Source: Chloroflexi bacterium UBA2235 (GTDB lineage Bacteria; Chloroflexota; UBA11872; UBA12225). Taken from it: a DNA stretch of 11,193 bases. Numbering within the stretch: the stretch's first letter is position 1; each line of letters opens with the position of its first letter. The translations under genes were made by a program, and so were the position numbers. The DNA lies in assembly GCA_002347925.1 (NCBI GenBank), contig DDYL01000110.1, positions 35,189 through 46,381 of the forward strand, read 5' to 3'. Positions 1-6,036 of the stretch are shown here, one piece after another. A model generated the notes under the pieces. That model saw nothing but the letters and a program-made list of their open reading frames with translations, did not search any database and was not told where the DNA came from.

Positions 1-49
1 TTGATGACTGCATGGGGCGGTCTAGGGCTGACGGGCAGGAGGGTGGCAC

Positions 50-676
50 GTGGCGCTTGCAGGCGCACCAATCCGGCGCAGACGACACGCACTCGTTGTG
101 GGTTCCAACCCCACGGTCGTGCGGATTCTCCAGACGTACCTCGACCGTGAGGGGTTGAACGTCTCGGTGTCGTCCCCTGAGAATGTGCGTCGTGCCGTGG
201 ACGAATTGAGGAGCGCAGGCGCTGCTTCGTCAATCCGCGTGGCAAACCCGGGCTCGGGTCCGATAGCGGTGGTAGTGGTGGTCCTTCCGCCCGGCAGTGC
301 GCGTACCGAGGTCTGCCAACTGCTAGCCGTGCACGAAGAGACCGAGTCTGCCCCGCTGGTGTTTGTGCAGTCAGCGACCGTGCCAAGTTCGGTAGTGGTT
401 GCGAAGTCGACGACGTCATTTGCAGGCATGACCGCAGATGCCGGTGAGACCGTTGAGCTTGTCTGGCCATTCCGCCTTCGTGAAGTCTTCGATGCGGTCG
501 CCATTGCCATCTCGACAGAGGACGCCCGTGTGGCGTCGGCGAGGCTGCACCGGGACGACCAGGTTGGTCGAGAGATTCGCAACCTGACCAGGACGAGAAG
601 GTCCGGCCGACCGAGCGGAGCCGATGCCGCAATTGCTCCCTTGGCCGTGGGGACTGCGGGGATGGTGTCAGCGTGA
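50..676 (+). CDS. Receiver-like (pseudo-receiver) protein with no output domain
   Basis: A 208-residue protein that looks like a degenerate response-regulator receiver domain over residues 13-155. It keeps the fold pattern: a first beta strand (HALVVGSNP), a helix (VVRILQTYLDREG), a hydrophobic strand ending in LPPG, and a last strand and helix reading VWPFRLREVFDAV where true receivers have KPF. The functional residues are gone: the acidic pair is Gly18-Ser19, the phospho-acceptor Asp is Val76, and the Lys is Trp139. The C-terminal 50 or so residues are Arg/Ala-rich, with no recognisable DNA-binding domain. The GTG start follows AGGAGG at 37-42 with 7-nt spacing, and an in-frame stop at 29-31 rules out a longer protein. 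The stop overlaps the start of the next regulator gene, so the two are probably co-translated partners. A protein-interaction role is inferred; the exact function is unknown. Confidence 0.7.
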   Translation: MALAGAPIRRRRHALVVGSNPTVVRILQTYLDREGLNVSVSSPENVRRAVDELRSAGAASSIRVANPGSGPIAVVVVVLPPGSARTEVCQLLAVHEETESAPLVFVQSATVPSSVVVAKSTTSFAGMTADAGETVELVWPFRLREVFDAVAIAISTEDARVASARLHRDDQVGREIRNLTRTRRSGRPSGADAAIAPLAVGTAGMVSA

Positions 677-1413
677 TTGCGACGGTCGGGTTTCCGGTCT
701 CGCCAGAGCAGTCATCGGACGAAGGACCGATCCGGGTCCTGATTGCTGACGGTCAGGCGTTGATGCGCCACGGAATGCGCGCCATCCTCGACCTTTCAGG
801 AGGGTTCGAGGTTGTTGCCGAGGCCGGAAACGTCAATGAGGTGACCCAGCATCTGGCCGGTGTCCAGGTTGATGTTGCGCTCGTTGAAATGGAGTTGCCA
901 GGCGGTGGTGTGTTTGAGGTACTCAAGCACCGGACCCGTCTGAAGGCTGCGGTCAAGGTACTCGTGGCCGGAACGCGAACCGCGGAACCCCAGTTGCTCC
1001 CGCTGCTCGCTGCCAGTGCTTGCGGAATGATCCTCAAGGAAGGCGGGGCGGCAACTGTCATCGGGGGTATTCGGGAAGTTCACCGCACGTCATTCTTTGT
1101 TGCGCCGGACATCTCCCGAAAGGTCATTGACCGTTGGCACCGGACGCCGGCACGTCCCGGTTCTTGGGCGCAACCAGGGGTGGCTCAACTCTCAAACAGA
1201 GAGCGTGAAATGCTCACATGCATCGGTGCGGGAATGGCTAACCGGGAGATTGCGTCCCACCTGAGCATCAGTGTGAAGACGGTGGAGGCGCATAAATCGC
1301 ACATTGCCACGAAACTCGGGTTGCGTGGCGCGGTTGATCTCGTGCGATTTGCCACTCGTGAGCAGTGGGGTGTAGGACAGTCCCCGCTAGCACAGTCATC
1401 CTCAATCCTGTAG
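673..1413 (+). CDS. NarL/FixJ-family response regulator with Glu at the phospho-acceptor site, LuxR-type HTH
   Basis: A 246-residue two-domain transcription regulator. Residues 20-140 are a receiver and residues 173-227 a LuxR/GerE-type helix-turn-helix (LSNREREMLTCIGAGMANRE, then SISVKTVEAHKSHIATKLGL), the DNA-binding arrangement of the NarL family. In the receiver one acidic residue (Asp26) and the Lys (Lys122, in ILKEG) are kept. The phospho-acceptor position is Glu72 (codon GAA at 886-888, in VEMELPGG), and the usual Thr/Ser is Ala99. Asp-to-Glu at this site can mimic phosphorylation in some regulators, so it may act without a kinase; that is inference. The GTG start at 673 overlaps the upstream stop by a GTGA junction, which suggests translational coupling. 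It lies directly before flbD, so control of flagellar genes is plausible but not shown. Confidence 0.88.
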   Translation: MIATVGFPVSPEQSSDEGPIRVLIADGQALMRHGMRAILDLSGGFEVVAEAGNVNEVTQHLAGVQVDVALVEMELPGGGVFEVLKHRTRLKAAVKVLVAGTRTAEPQLLPLLAASACGMILKEGGAATVIGGIREVHRTSFFVAPDISRKVIDRWHRTPARPGSWAQPGVAQLSNREREMLTCIGAGMANREIASHLSISVKTVEAHKSHIATKLGLRGAVDLVRFATREQWGVGQSPLAQSSSIL

Positions 1414-1421
1414 CGTCATTC

Positions 1422-1442
1422 CGGGCGTGGCACTGATGCCCG
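1422..1442 (+). other. Hairpin between the regulator gene and flbD
   Basis: CGGGCGT at 1422-1428 pairs with ATGCCCG at 1436-1442 (seven pairs, one of them G-U) around a 7-nt loop. There is no following T-tract, so it is not a standard intrinsic terminator. It sits just upstream of the flbD ribosome binding site (GAGAAGG, 1445-1451) and could affect its accessibility. It may also be incidental. Confidence 0.3.
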
Positions 1443-1457
1443 CTGAGAAGGTGCAGG

Positions 1458-1652
1458 ATGATCCGACTGACACGGCTGGGCGGCCAAGCCCTCTACTTGA
1501 ACTCCGACCTCATCGAGTTCATGGAAGCCACTCCCGACACCATCATCGTGATGACGAGCGGCAAGCGCGTGATCGTGATTGAGCAACCGGCTGAAGTGGT
1601 GAAGCGCATTGTCGAGTATCGAAGGCGCATTGTCGCTGAGAGCCCTTCATAG
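1458..1652 (+). CDS. flbD: Flagellar protein FlbD
   Basis: A 64-residue protein matching the short FlbD family of Gram-positive-type flagellar operons, which is normally found between flgE and motA. It is distinct from the Caulobacter NtrC-like regulator of the same name. The family pattern runs through the whole protein: MIRLTRLGG, LNSDLIEFMEATPDT, a central hydrophobic strand (IIVMTSGKRVIVIEQ), then the helix EVVKRIVEYRRRI. Length is typical. ATG at 1458 has GAGAAGG at 1445-1451 with 6-nt spacing. Position immediately before motA supports the call. Its biochemical role is not well defined in the family. Confidence 0.93.
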   Translation: MIRLTRLGGQALYLNSDLIEFMEATPDTIIVMTSGKRVIVIEQPAEVVKRIVEYRRRIVAESPS

Positions 1653-1776
1653 TTCACTTGCGCCGCAGTTCGCCGCTGACGTGATGATCTCTCCATCGTG
1701 GGGTATTTTCGTCAATTGCCGCGGTACGCTTACTGGGCGATCGGATACGTAGTGTGGTAACCGCCTGGCCTGCCGT

Positions 1777-1805
1777 TTGTATGCGTCGCACATCGTTGCT
1801 ATCCT
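1777..1805 (+). promoter_or_regulatory. Possible sigma-70-type promoter for motA
   Basis: The 201-nt gap between flbD and motA contains TTGTAT (1777-1782) and TATCCT (1800-1805) separated by exactly 17 nt. This resembles a vegetative -35/-10 pair with 3/6 and 4/6 consensus matches. It would give a leader of about 40 nt before the motA ATG. No sigma-28-type TAAA/GCCGATAA pair is evident in this gap. The remaining upstream part of the gap shows no ORF and no strong hairpin. Confidence 0.35.
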
Positions 1806-1853
1806 AAAGAGCGACGGCTTGGTGCACATTGCTCGATCACGGGAGGAGTTGAC

Positions 1854-2696
1854 ATGGCTGAAGGTGGACATGAGGCGAAGCGCGCGCCGGACTTAGGTTC
1901 GTATGGCGGGCTATTTCTAGGCTTCTTCGCTCTCGGGTTTGGTTTTTGGCTCGAAGGTGGTGACTTTGCTGCTCTTCTGCTGCCATCACCAATCATCATC
2001 ATCTTCGGTGGTACGGCTGCGACCCTCTGGATGTGCATCCCGGGCCAGAGCCCTCTCACATGGGGCGGTTTTTTCGCAGCGGGCTTCACCGATGTTCACC
2101 ACGATGCGGTTGCGACAATCCAGACCTTTGTCAGGCTCGCTGAAAAGGCCCGGCGCGAAGGTTTGCTTTCGCTCGAAAGTGAGATGGGCAACATCCATGA
2201 TCCCTTCATGAAGGAGGGGATTCAGGAGGTTGTTGACGGAACTCCCGCTGAGCAGATTACTGACATCTTCATGGTGCGCATCGACCAGATGGGGAAGCGT
2301 CACCATGTTGGCAAGGAATTCTTTGGCCAGGGCGGTGCGTTCGCGCCATGCATGGGGATCATCGGCACGGTGCTTGGTCTGACCATCGTGCTTGGTAGCC
2401 TCGGCGGTGCTGACGCTGCTGCACTTGGACACAGCATCGCGACTGCATTCATTGCAACTCTTTTCGGTGTTGCGCTTGCAAACCTACTCCTTCTTCCGAT
2501 TGGCAAGCGATGTCAGATCAAGAGCGAGCATGAGGTCGAGTACCTGAACATGCTGGTCGCTGGCATCCTGTCTATTCAGGCAGGAGACTCGCCTCGCCTC
2601 GTCAGGGCGAAGCTCAATTCGTACCTGCCGCCGGCTGAACAGAAGCGCCTTGCCAAGGCTGCTGAAGGTGGTGCGGCTGCGCCAGCCGCGGCCTAG
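1854..2696 (+). CDS. motA: Flagellar motor stator protein MotA
   Basis: A 280-residue inner-membrane stator subunit that, with MotB, forms the ion channel whose flux turns the rotor. Membrane segments are visible at about residues 17-33, 39-61, 163-183 and 195-216, which is the four-helix MotA layout. A large cytoplasmic loop lies between helices 2 and 3. The loop carries the charged rotor-interface motif EKARREGLLSLESE (Arg100/Arg101 and Glu108 region). The conserved Pro before helix 3 is present (Pro165 in AFAPCMG). The C-terminus ends in a short Ala/Gly/Pro tail. ATG at 1854 has a strong GGAGGAG at 1842-1848. It is followed by motB after a 145-nt gap that holds a strong hairpin. Confidence 0.96.
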   Translation: MAEGGHEAKRAPDLGSYGGLFLGFFALGFGFWLEGGDFAALLLPSPIIIIFGGTAATLWMCIPGQSPLTWGGFFAAGFTDVHHDAVATIQTFVRLAEKARREGLLSLESEMGNIHDPFMKEGIQEVVDGTPAEQITDIFMVRIDQMGKRHHVGKEFFGQGGAFAPCMGIIGTVLGLTIVLGSLGGADAAALGHSIATAFIATLFGVALANLLLLPIGKRCQIKSEHEVEYLNMLVAGILSIQAGDSPRLVRAKLNSYLPPAEQKRLAKAAEGGAAAPAAA

Positions 2697-2754
2697 TATC
2701 CGCAGTTGAGCTGGTCTGGCGACAGGAATAGCGTCATAGGTCGATGAGAAGCTA

Positions 2755-2779
2755 CCCCCACCCGTCGGCCGGGTGGGGG
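2755..2779 (+). other. Strong GC hairpin between motA and motB
   Basis: CCCCCACCC (2755-2763) and GGGTGGGGG (2771-2779) form a perfect 9-bp stem around a 7-nt loop. The downstream flank (ACGCGTTTACAC) has no T-tract, so this is not a canonical intrinsic terminator. It lies 59 nt after the motA stop and 62 nt before the motB start. Possible roles are partial termination, mRNA end protection or setting the MotA:MotB ratio (MotA is needed in excess). These roles are inferred. Confidence 0.6.
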
Positions 2780-2841
2780 AACGCGTTTACACACTAGGCC
2801 ACTTTCCTGCGTTGCTCAGTCGGGCCCTGGAGGGTTATCAG

Positions 2842-3597
2842 ATGGGATTGCCGAAGAAACATGTCTGTCCGGAGCACGAGAACGCAGAGCGTTACTTGCT
2901 GACATACGCGGACATGATCACTCTGCTCCTGGCACTGTTCATTGTGCTTTATGCAATGAGCATTCAGGATCCGATCAAGTATGAGATCATCGCGTCTTCC
3001 CTCTCGAAGGCGTTCAACACCGGCGGTGTCCGTGGCAACGTCAACAAGCAGCAGATCATGCTTGGGCCAGTCACGAACGCATTTGCTGGCATGACGAGCG
3101 TCGGCGAGACGGTTGGGGAAGAGCTCACCTCGTATGCGCTCAAGGAGGAGTTGGGCGACCAGATCAGCGTGACTTCCAGCAAGGATGCAGTTGTCATCAC
3201 TCTTGCCGGGGGCATGGTGTTCAGTTCTGGAAGTTCCGAGCTCCGCCCTGAAGGTCGGCAGACCCTGGAATTCATATCCGACCGCCTCATGGCGCTCCCG
3301 GACAGCAACCCGATCCGTGTTGAGGGTCATACGGACGACGTTTCACCAAATACTGAGCGGTTTCCAACAAACTGGTTCCTCTCGTCGGCGCGCGCGGCAA
3401 CTGCGGCGAACTTGCTTGCAGAAGTCGGTGTAGACCGGAAGCGGTTACAGGCGGTCGGTTTGGCGGAGACGAGGAGCATTGCTGACAACTTGACGCCTGA
3501 GGGCCGAGCAAAGAACCGGCGCGTCGAGATCTGGATCCTTCCTCCTGCAACGCAAGGGCCGGCAACCGTTCCGACGCCCCGGCCTGCAGGGCGCTAG
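2842..3597 (+). CDS. motB: Flagellar motor stator protein MotB
   Basis: A 251-residue stator subunit: a short cytoplasmic N-terminus, one membrane helix (about residues 25-40) and a C-terminal OmpA-type peptidoglycan-binding domain (about 115-234). The ion-binding Asp is Asp24, in TYADMITLLLALFIVLYAMS. The helix resembles the proton-type MotB of Bacillus more than PomB, but ion type cannot be proved from this. The OmpA domain has VEGHTDD (162-166 region), NWFLSSARA and KNRRVEI, the residues that contact the cell wall. I chose ATG 2842 because GGAGGG at 2829-2834 sits 7 nt upstream. An in-frame GTG at 2773 would put the start inside the hairpin and add 23 unrelated residues. fliL is not found downstream; fliM follows. 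Confidence 0.95.
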   Translation: MGLPKKHVCPEHENAERYLLTYADMITLLLALFIVLYAMSIQDPIKYEIIASSLSKAFNTGGVRGNVNKQQIMLGPVTNAFAGMTSVGETVGEELTSYALKEELGDQISVTSSKDAVVITLAGGMVFSSGSSELRPEGRQTLEFISDRLMALPDSNPIRVEGHTDDVSPNTERFPTNWFLSSARAATAANLLAEVGVDRKRLQAVGLAETRSIADNLTPEGRAKNRRVEIWILPPATQGPATVPTPRPAGR

Positions 3598-3731
3598 CAT
3601 GGTGTAGGCTCCGCGCCGGTAGGCGAAGGGAGAGGGCTTGCATTTCGTCGGGCACTCACGACCGGAGTTCCCGTAAGCCGTTTTAACGTTTCGCTTGACA
3701 TGCAAGTACGTGAGTTTGGGAGCGGTTGATC
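3598..3731 (+). other. motB-fliM gap: no fliL, possible structured leader
   Basis: This 134-nt gap holds no credible ORF, so fliL, often found here, is absent. Two 7-bp inverted repeats are visible: CTTGCAT (3637-3643) with ATGCAAG (3700-3706), and ACTCACG (3654-3660) with CGTGAGT (3709-3715). They cross each other, so they would form either a pseudoknot or alternative structures. A perfect TTGACA lies at 3695-3700 without a convincing -10. The gap ends in the fliM ribosome binding site. With gaps this size, repeats of this length can arise by chance. Confidence 0.3.
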
Positions 3732-4772
3732 GTGGTAACTGAGGAGCGTCTACTCTCCGAGGCCGAGCATGAGGCGCTCATGGACGGTGCGCGTGCGGCC
3801 GGTGGTGATGGGTCTGGGCACATATTCGGGCACACCATTCGCAATGAGGGCCAGGATCCAATAGTCCGTGACTATGATTTCCGCCAGCCACTAAAGTTCA
3901 CCCGTGAGAACCTTCGGCTCCTGTCTTCATTGCACGATGCGGTCGGGATTGGGTTCGGAGTAGATCTGTCTGGAATTCTCAGGTCACCCGTCGATTCGAC
4001 GCTCGCCGAGCTCCATCAACAGGCCTACGCCGAATTCGTGGATGGTGTGAACGAGGGGTACTTCGTCTACGCCTTGGCGTCGGAGCCGCTTCCTTCTCAT
4101 TTCATGATCGCGATCAGCCGCGACGTGATGTTCGCCGCGCTTGATCGATTGCAGGGAGGACTTCCCAAGCGCCTGCGGGCTGACCGCGAAGCGACGGACA
4201 TCGAGAATGGCCTGATCCAGAAGCACATACTGCCTTTGGTGATGGATGGTGTTCGGACCGGTTGGGCGGAAGTTGACCGTCTCAACCCCAAGGTAGTCAT
4301 GTCCGACACCAGTGCCACGTACATGCGCATTGCCTTGCCGTCCGACGCTTGCCTGACAGCCGATATGCGTATCCACGTCGGTGATGCTGAGGGAATGATC
4401 CGCATCTGCTATCCGTTCGCGATGATCGAATCGCTCGTTGCAAAGCTTGCTCACGCAAATGTTCCGCCGTCCTCGATCGTGCGCCGGTCACCAGATGATG
4501 ATGAGAAGGTTCGCCGCGGGCTTGGGAATATCCAGGTGCCGATCATTGTTGAGCTTGGTAGTGCAGACGTGACACTCAATGATGTGCTTGAGTTGCAGGT
4601 CGGCGATGTGATCCCGCTGAGTGCCCGGGTGGCTGGTGACATTTCTGTCATGGTCAATGGCGAGCGGAAGTACCATGCAAGACCCGGCCTTCGCAGCAAG
4701 CGTCTTGCGATCCGGATAACGTCGATCATCAGCGAAGGTGACGACGAAGAAGACGGATCGAGCGAGGGCTGA
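3732..4772 (+). CDS. fliM: Flagellar motor switch protein FliM
   Basis: A 346-residue C-ring protein that receives the CheY signal and sets rotation direction. The N-terminus has a variant of the CheY-binding peptide (LLSEAEHEALMDG; the family form is LSQDEIDALL). Then come the family start of the middle domain (YDFRQPLKFTRENLRLL), the CheC-like middle domain (about 45-245, with ICYPFAMIESL near its end) and a C-terminal SpoA domain (about 269-333: VPIIVELGSADVTLNDVLEL, then LQVGDVIPL). The acidic tail (EGDDEEDGSSEG) is uncommon but not disabling. The start is uncertain: GTG 3732 has GGGAG (3718-3722) 9 nt upstream, while the alternative TTG 3726 would leave only 3 nt. The neighbour fliN confirms the switch-complex context. 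Confidence 0.95.
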   Translation: MVTEERLLSEAEHEALMDGARAAGGDGSGHIFGHTIRNEGQDPIVRDYDFRQPLKFTRENLRLLSSLHDAVGIGFGVDLSGILRSPVDSTLAELHQQAYAEFVDGVNEGYFVYALASEPLPSHFMIAISRDVMFAALDRLQGGLPKRLRADREATDIENGLIQKHILPLVMDGVRTGWAEVDRLNPKVVMSDTSATYMRIALPSDACLTADMRIHVGDAEGMIRICYPFAMIESLVAKLAHANVPPSSIVRRSPDDDEKVRRGLGNIQVPIIVELGSADVTLNDVLELQVGDVIPLSARVAGDISVMVNGERKYHARPGLRSKRLAIRITSIISEGDDEEDGSSEG

Positions 4773-4851
4773 GCCCCTGGCCTGAATGGTGCCGGGTGAG
4801 CGAGCCGGGTTGACCGGACCGCGTGCCCTCATGGAGAGGAATACAGTTGCT

Positions 4852-5202
4852 ATGGAAGAGACAATGACGGCCGAGGCGGGTAGCGCAGGTGTGCATCCTG
4901 CACAGTTCGAGGCAATCGATGGTGCTGGCACGTCCGCCGGTGGTGGCAACCTCGACCTGCTCCTCGATGTCAACCTCCGCATCACGGTCCAGCTCGGCAG
5001 GCAGGAGCTTGCGATCAAGGACGTCTTGTCCTTGGGTAGCGGATCAGTGATCGAGCTAGACAAGCTTGCGACGGACCCGGTGGACATTCTGGTGAATGAC
5101 CGGCTGATCGCCAGAGGCGAGGTTGTCGTGGTGGATGAGAACTTTGGTGTTCGGGTAACCGAAATCGTCCATCCGGACAATCGGCTCGGCAAGGCGCGGT
5201 GA
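4852..5202 (+). CDS. fliN: Flagellar motor switch protein FliN
   Basis: A 116-residue C-ring protein. The single SpoA domain covers residues 33-106 and is very close to the family pattern: NLDLLLDVNLRITVQLGR, IKDVLSLGSGSVIELDKL, PVDILVNDRLIARGEVVVV and DENFGVRVTEI. It joins the C-terminal domain of FliM and docks the FliH/FliI export ATPase. It is the short FliN type, without the CheC-like part found in FliY. The start is uncertain: ATG 4852 has GAGAGGA (4834-4840) 11 nt upstream. In-frame ATGs at 4831 and 4786 would add 7 or 22 residues but lack a clear ribosome binding site. The N-terminal 32 residues are low-complexity and poorly conserved. Confidence 0.95.
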   Translation: MEETMTAEAGSAGVHPAQFEAIDGAGTSAGGGNLDLLLDVNLRITVQLGRQELAIKDVLSLGSGSVIELDKLATDPVDILVNDRLIARGEVVVVDENFGVRVTEIVHPDNRLGKAR

Positions 5203-5216
5203 TCAGTGACCGACCA

Positions 5217-5258
5217 ACCGGCGTGGCGCGGTTGTCGGATCTCCGATGGGACGCCGGT
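5217..5258 (+). other. Nested hairpin just upstream of fliO
   Basis: ACCGGCGT (5217-5224) pairs with ACGCCGGT (5251-5258) as an 8-bp outer stem. A smaller TCGG/CCGA stem lies inside (5235-5238 and 5243-5246, loop ATCT). The 3' arm ends 9 nt before the fliO ATG and overlaps the only weak ribosome-binding-like GGTAG (5256-5260). Folding could therefore limit fliO translation. There is no T-tract. Confidence 0.4.
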
Positions 5259-5267
5259 AGCTGACTG

Positions 5268-6026
5268 ATGCTTGATCCTGTCAGGGATTGGTTTGCGCGG
5301 CAGTCGCTTCTTGTTCGTCTGGGTGCGCTGCTTGCGGTTCTCCTCCTCGGACTTGTCTGGGTAAGTATCCCGGACGATAGTGCAGTTTCGAGATCGACTC
5401 AGGTGTCCCCGAGGGCTACCGCGGCTATTGCCCCGGGCGATAGGCCGGTTCTCCCTAGGGAAGCAGCCGGTGGTTCCGCAGGAACGCCGTCTGGAACGGC
5501 CTCTGCAGGATTTCTTGCACCCTATCAGGAGCCTGAGCGAACTGATCCGACGGTTACCTGGTATGGGGCGCTACGGGCCATCATCAGTGTGGCGGTGGTT
5601 CTGGTACTGATCGTGGTTGGAGCGCAGGCACTGCGCGCAATGGGATTGGGTGGAGTCACTTCCGGCAGGGGCGTGTCGATAAGGGTTCGTGAGACGGTCA
5701 AGCTTCCATCGGTTGGGTCGAAGGGCTCGGCTTCATTACACTTGGTTGAAGTTGGTGAGAGACTGCTCCTTATCGGGGCTAGCGATGGCAGCGTGACGCT
5801 GGTGACCGAGTTCGAGCAGGATGAGATTGAGGTACTTCCGGGTGCAGGTACGCCAAGAGGGCCGGGCGCGATGACACGGATGACCGGACAGGGTGATGGG
5901 GAGGTTGGGGTCGCGCGGTCGGGTCCGGTGGAACCCATTGGAGATCAGGGCGCCGATGCCGCCGTGATGGCAGCTGTCCTTCGTCGGCTTGACGAAAGCA
6001 AGCGACGCCTCCGTGGCGATGAGTGA
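5268..6026 (+). CDS. fliO: Flagellar biosynthesis protein FliO
   Basis: A 252-residue membrane protein that helps assemble the FliP ring of the export gate. Two hydrophobic segments are visible, about residues 18-34 and 102-120, separated by a Pro/Ser/Thr/Gly-rich stretch likely outside the membrane. The conserved FliO core follows at about 136-184: RVRETVKLPSVGSKGSASLH, then LVEVGERLLLIGASDGSVTL. The C-terminal tail (185-252) is Gly-rich and unremarkable. FliO is the least conserved export protein, so the call rests on this core and on its place before fliP. The ATG has only a weak GGTAG upstream, partly within a hairpin. Its end overlaps possible fliP starts. Confidence 0.85.
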   Translation: MLDPVRDWFARQSLLVRLGALLAVLLLGLVWVSIPDDSAVSRSTQVSPRATAAIAPGDRPVLPREAAGGSAGTPSGTASAGFLAPYQEPERTDPTVTWYGALRAIISVAVVLVLIVVGAQALRAMGLGGVTSGRGVSIRVRETVKLPSVGSKGSASLHLVEVGERLLLIGASDGSVTLVTEFEQDEIEVLPGAGTPRGPGAMTRMTGQGDGEVGVARSGPVEPIGDQGADAAVMAAVLRRLDESKRRLRGDE

Positions 6027-6036
6027 GAGGCAAATG

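Noticed and set aside
1..49. Possible tail of an upstream gene
   Set aside because: Too short to identify. Stops occur at 2-4 and 5-7, and only the ribosome binding site of the first gene can be supported.
2706..2734. TTGAGC/TAGCGT promoter-like pair after motA
   Set aside because: The -10 match is only 3/6 and nothing else supports it.
2773..2841. Upstream GTG start for motB
   Set aside because: It begins inside the GC hairpin, has no ribosome binding site, and adds 23 residues unlike MotB. ATG 2842 has GGAGGG at good spacing.
3695..3700. Perfect TTGACA before fliM as a promoter
   Set aside because: No -10-like hexamer is found at 16-18 nt; the region there is GGGAGC, which is the ribosome binding site.
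4488..5192. A 234-codon minus-strand open frame
   Set aside because: It lies opposite fliM and fliN, both strongly recognisable on the plus strand, and its protein is Ser/Thr/Arg-rich with no domain. It is an antisense shadow.
5989..6036. TTG or earlier ATG start for fliP
   Set aside because: TTG 5989 lies deep inside fliO. ATG 6019 has no ribosome binding site of its own. GAGAGG at 6025-6030 favours 6037 (or 6034), although coupling at 6019 is not excluded.
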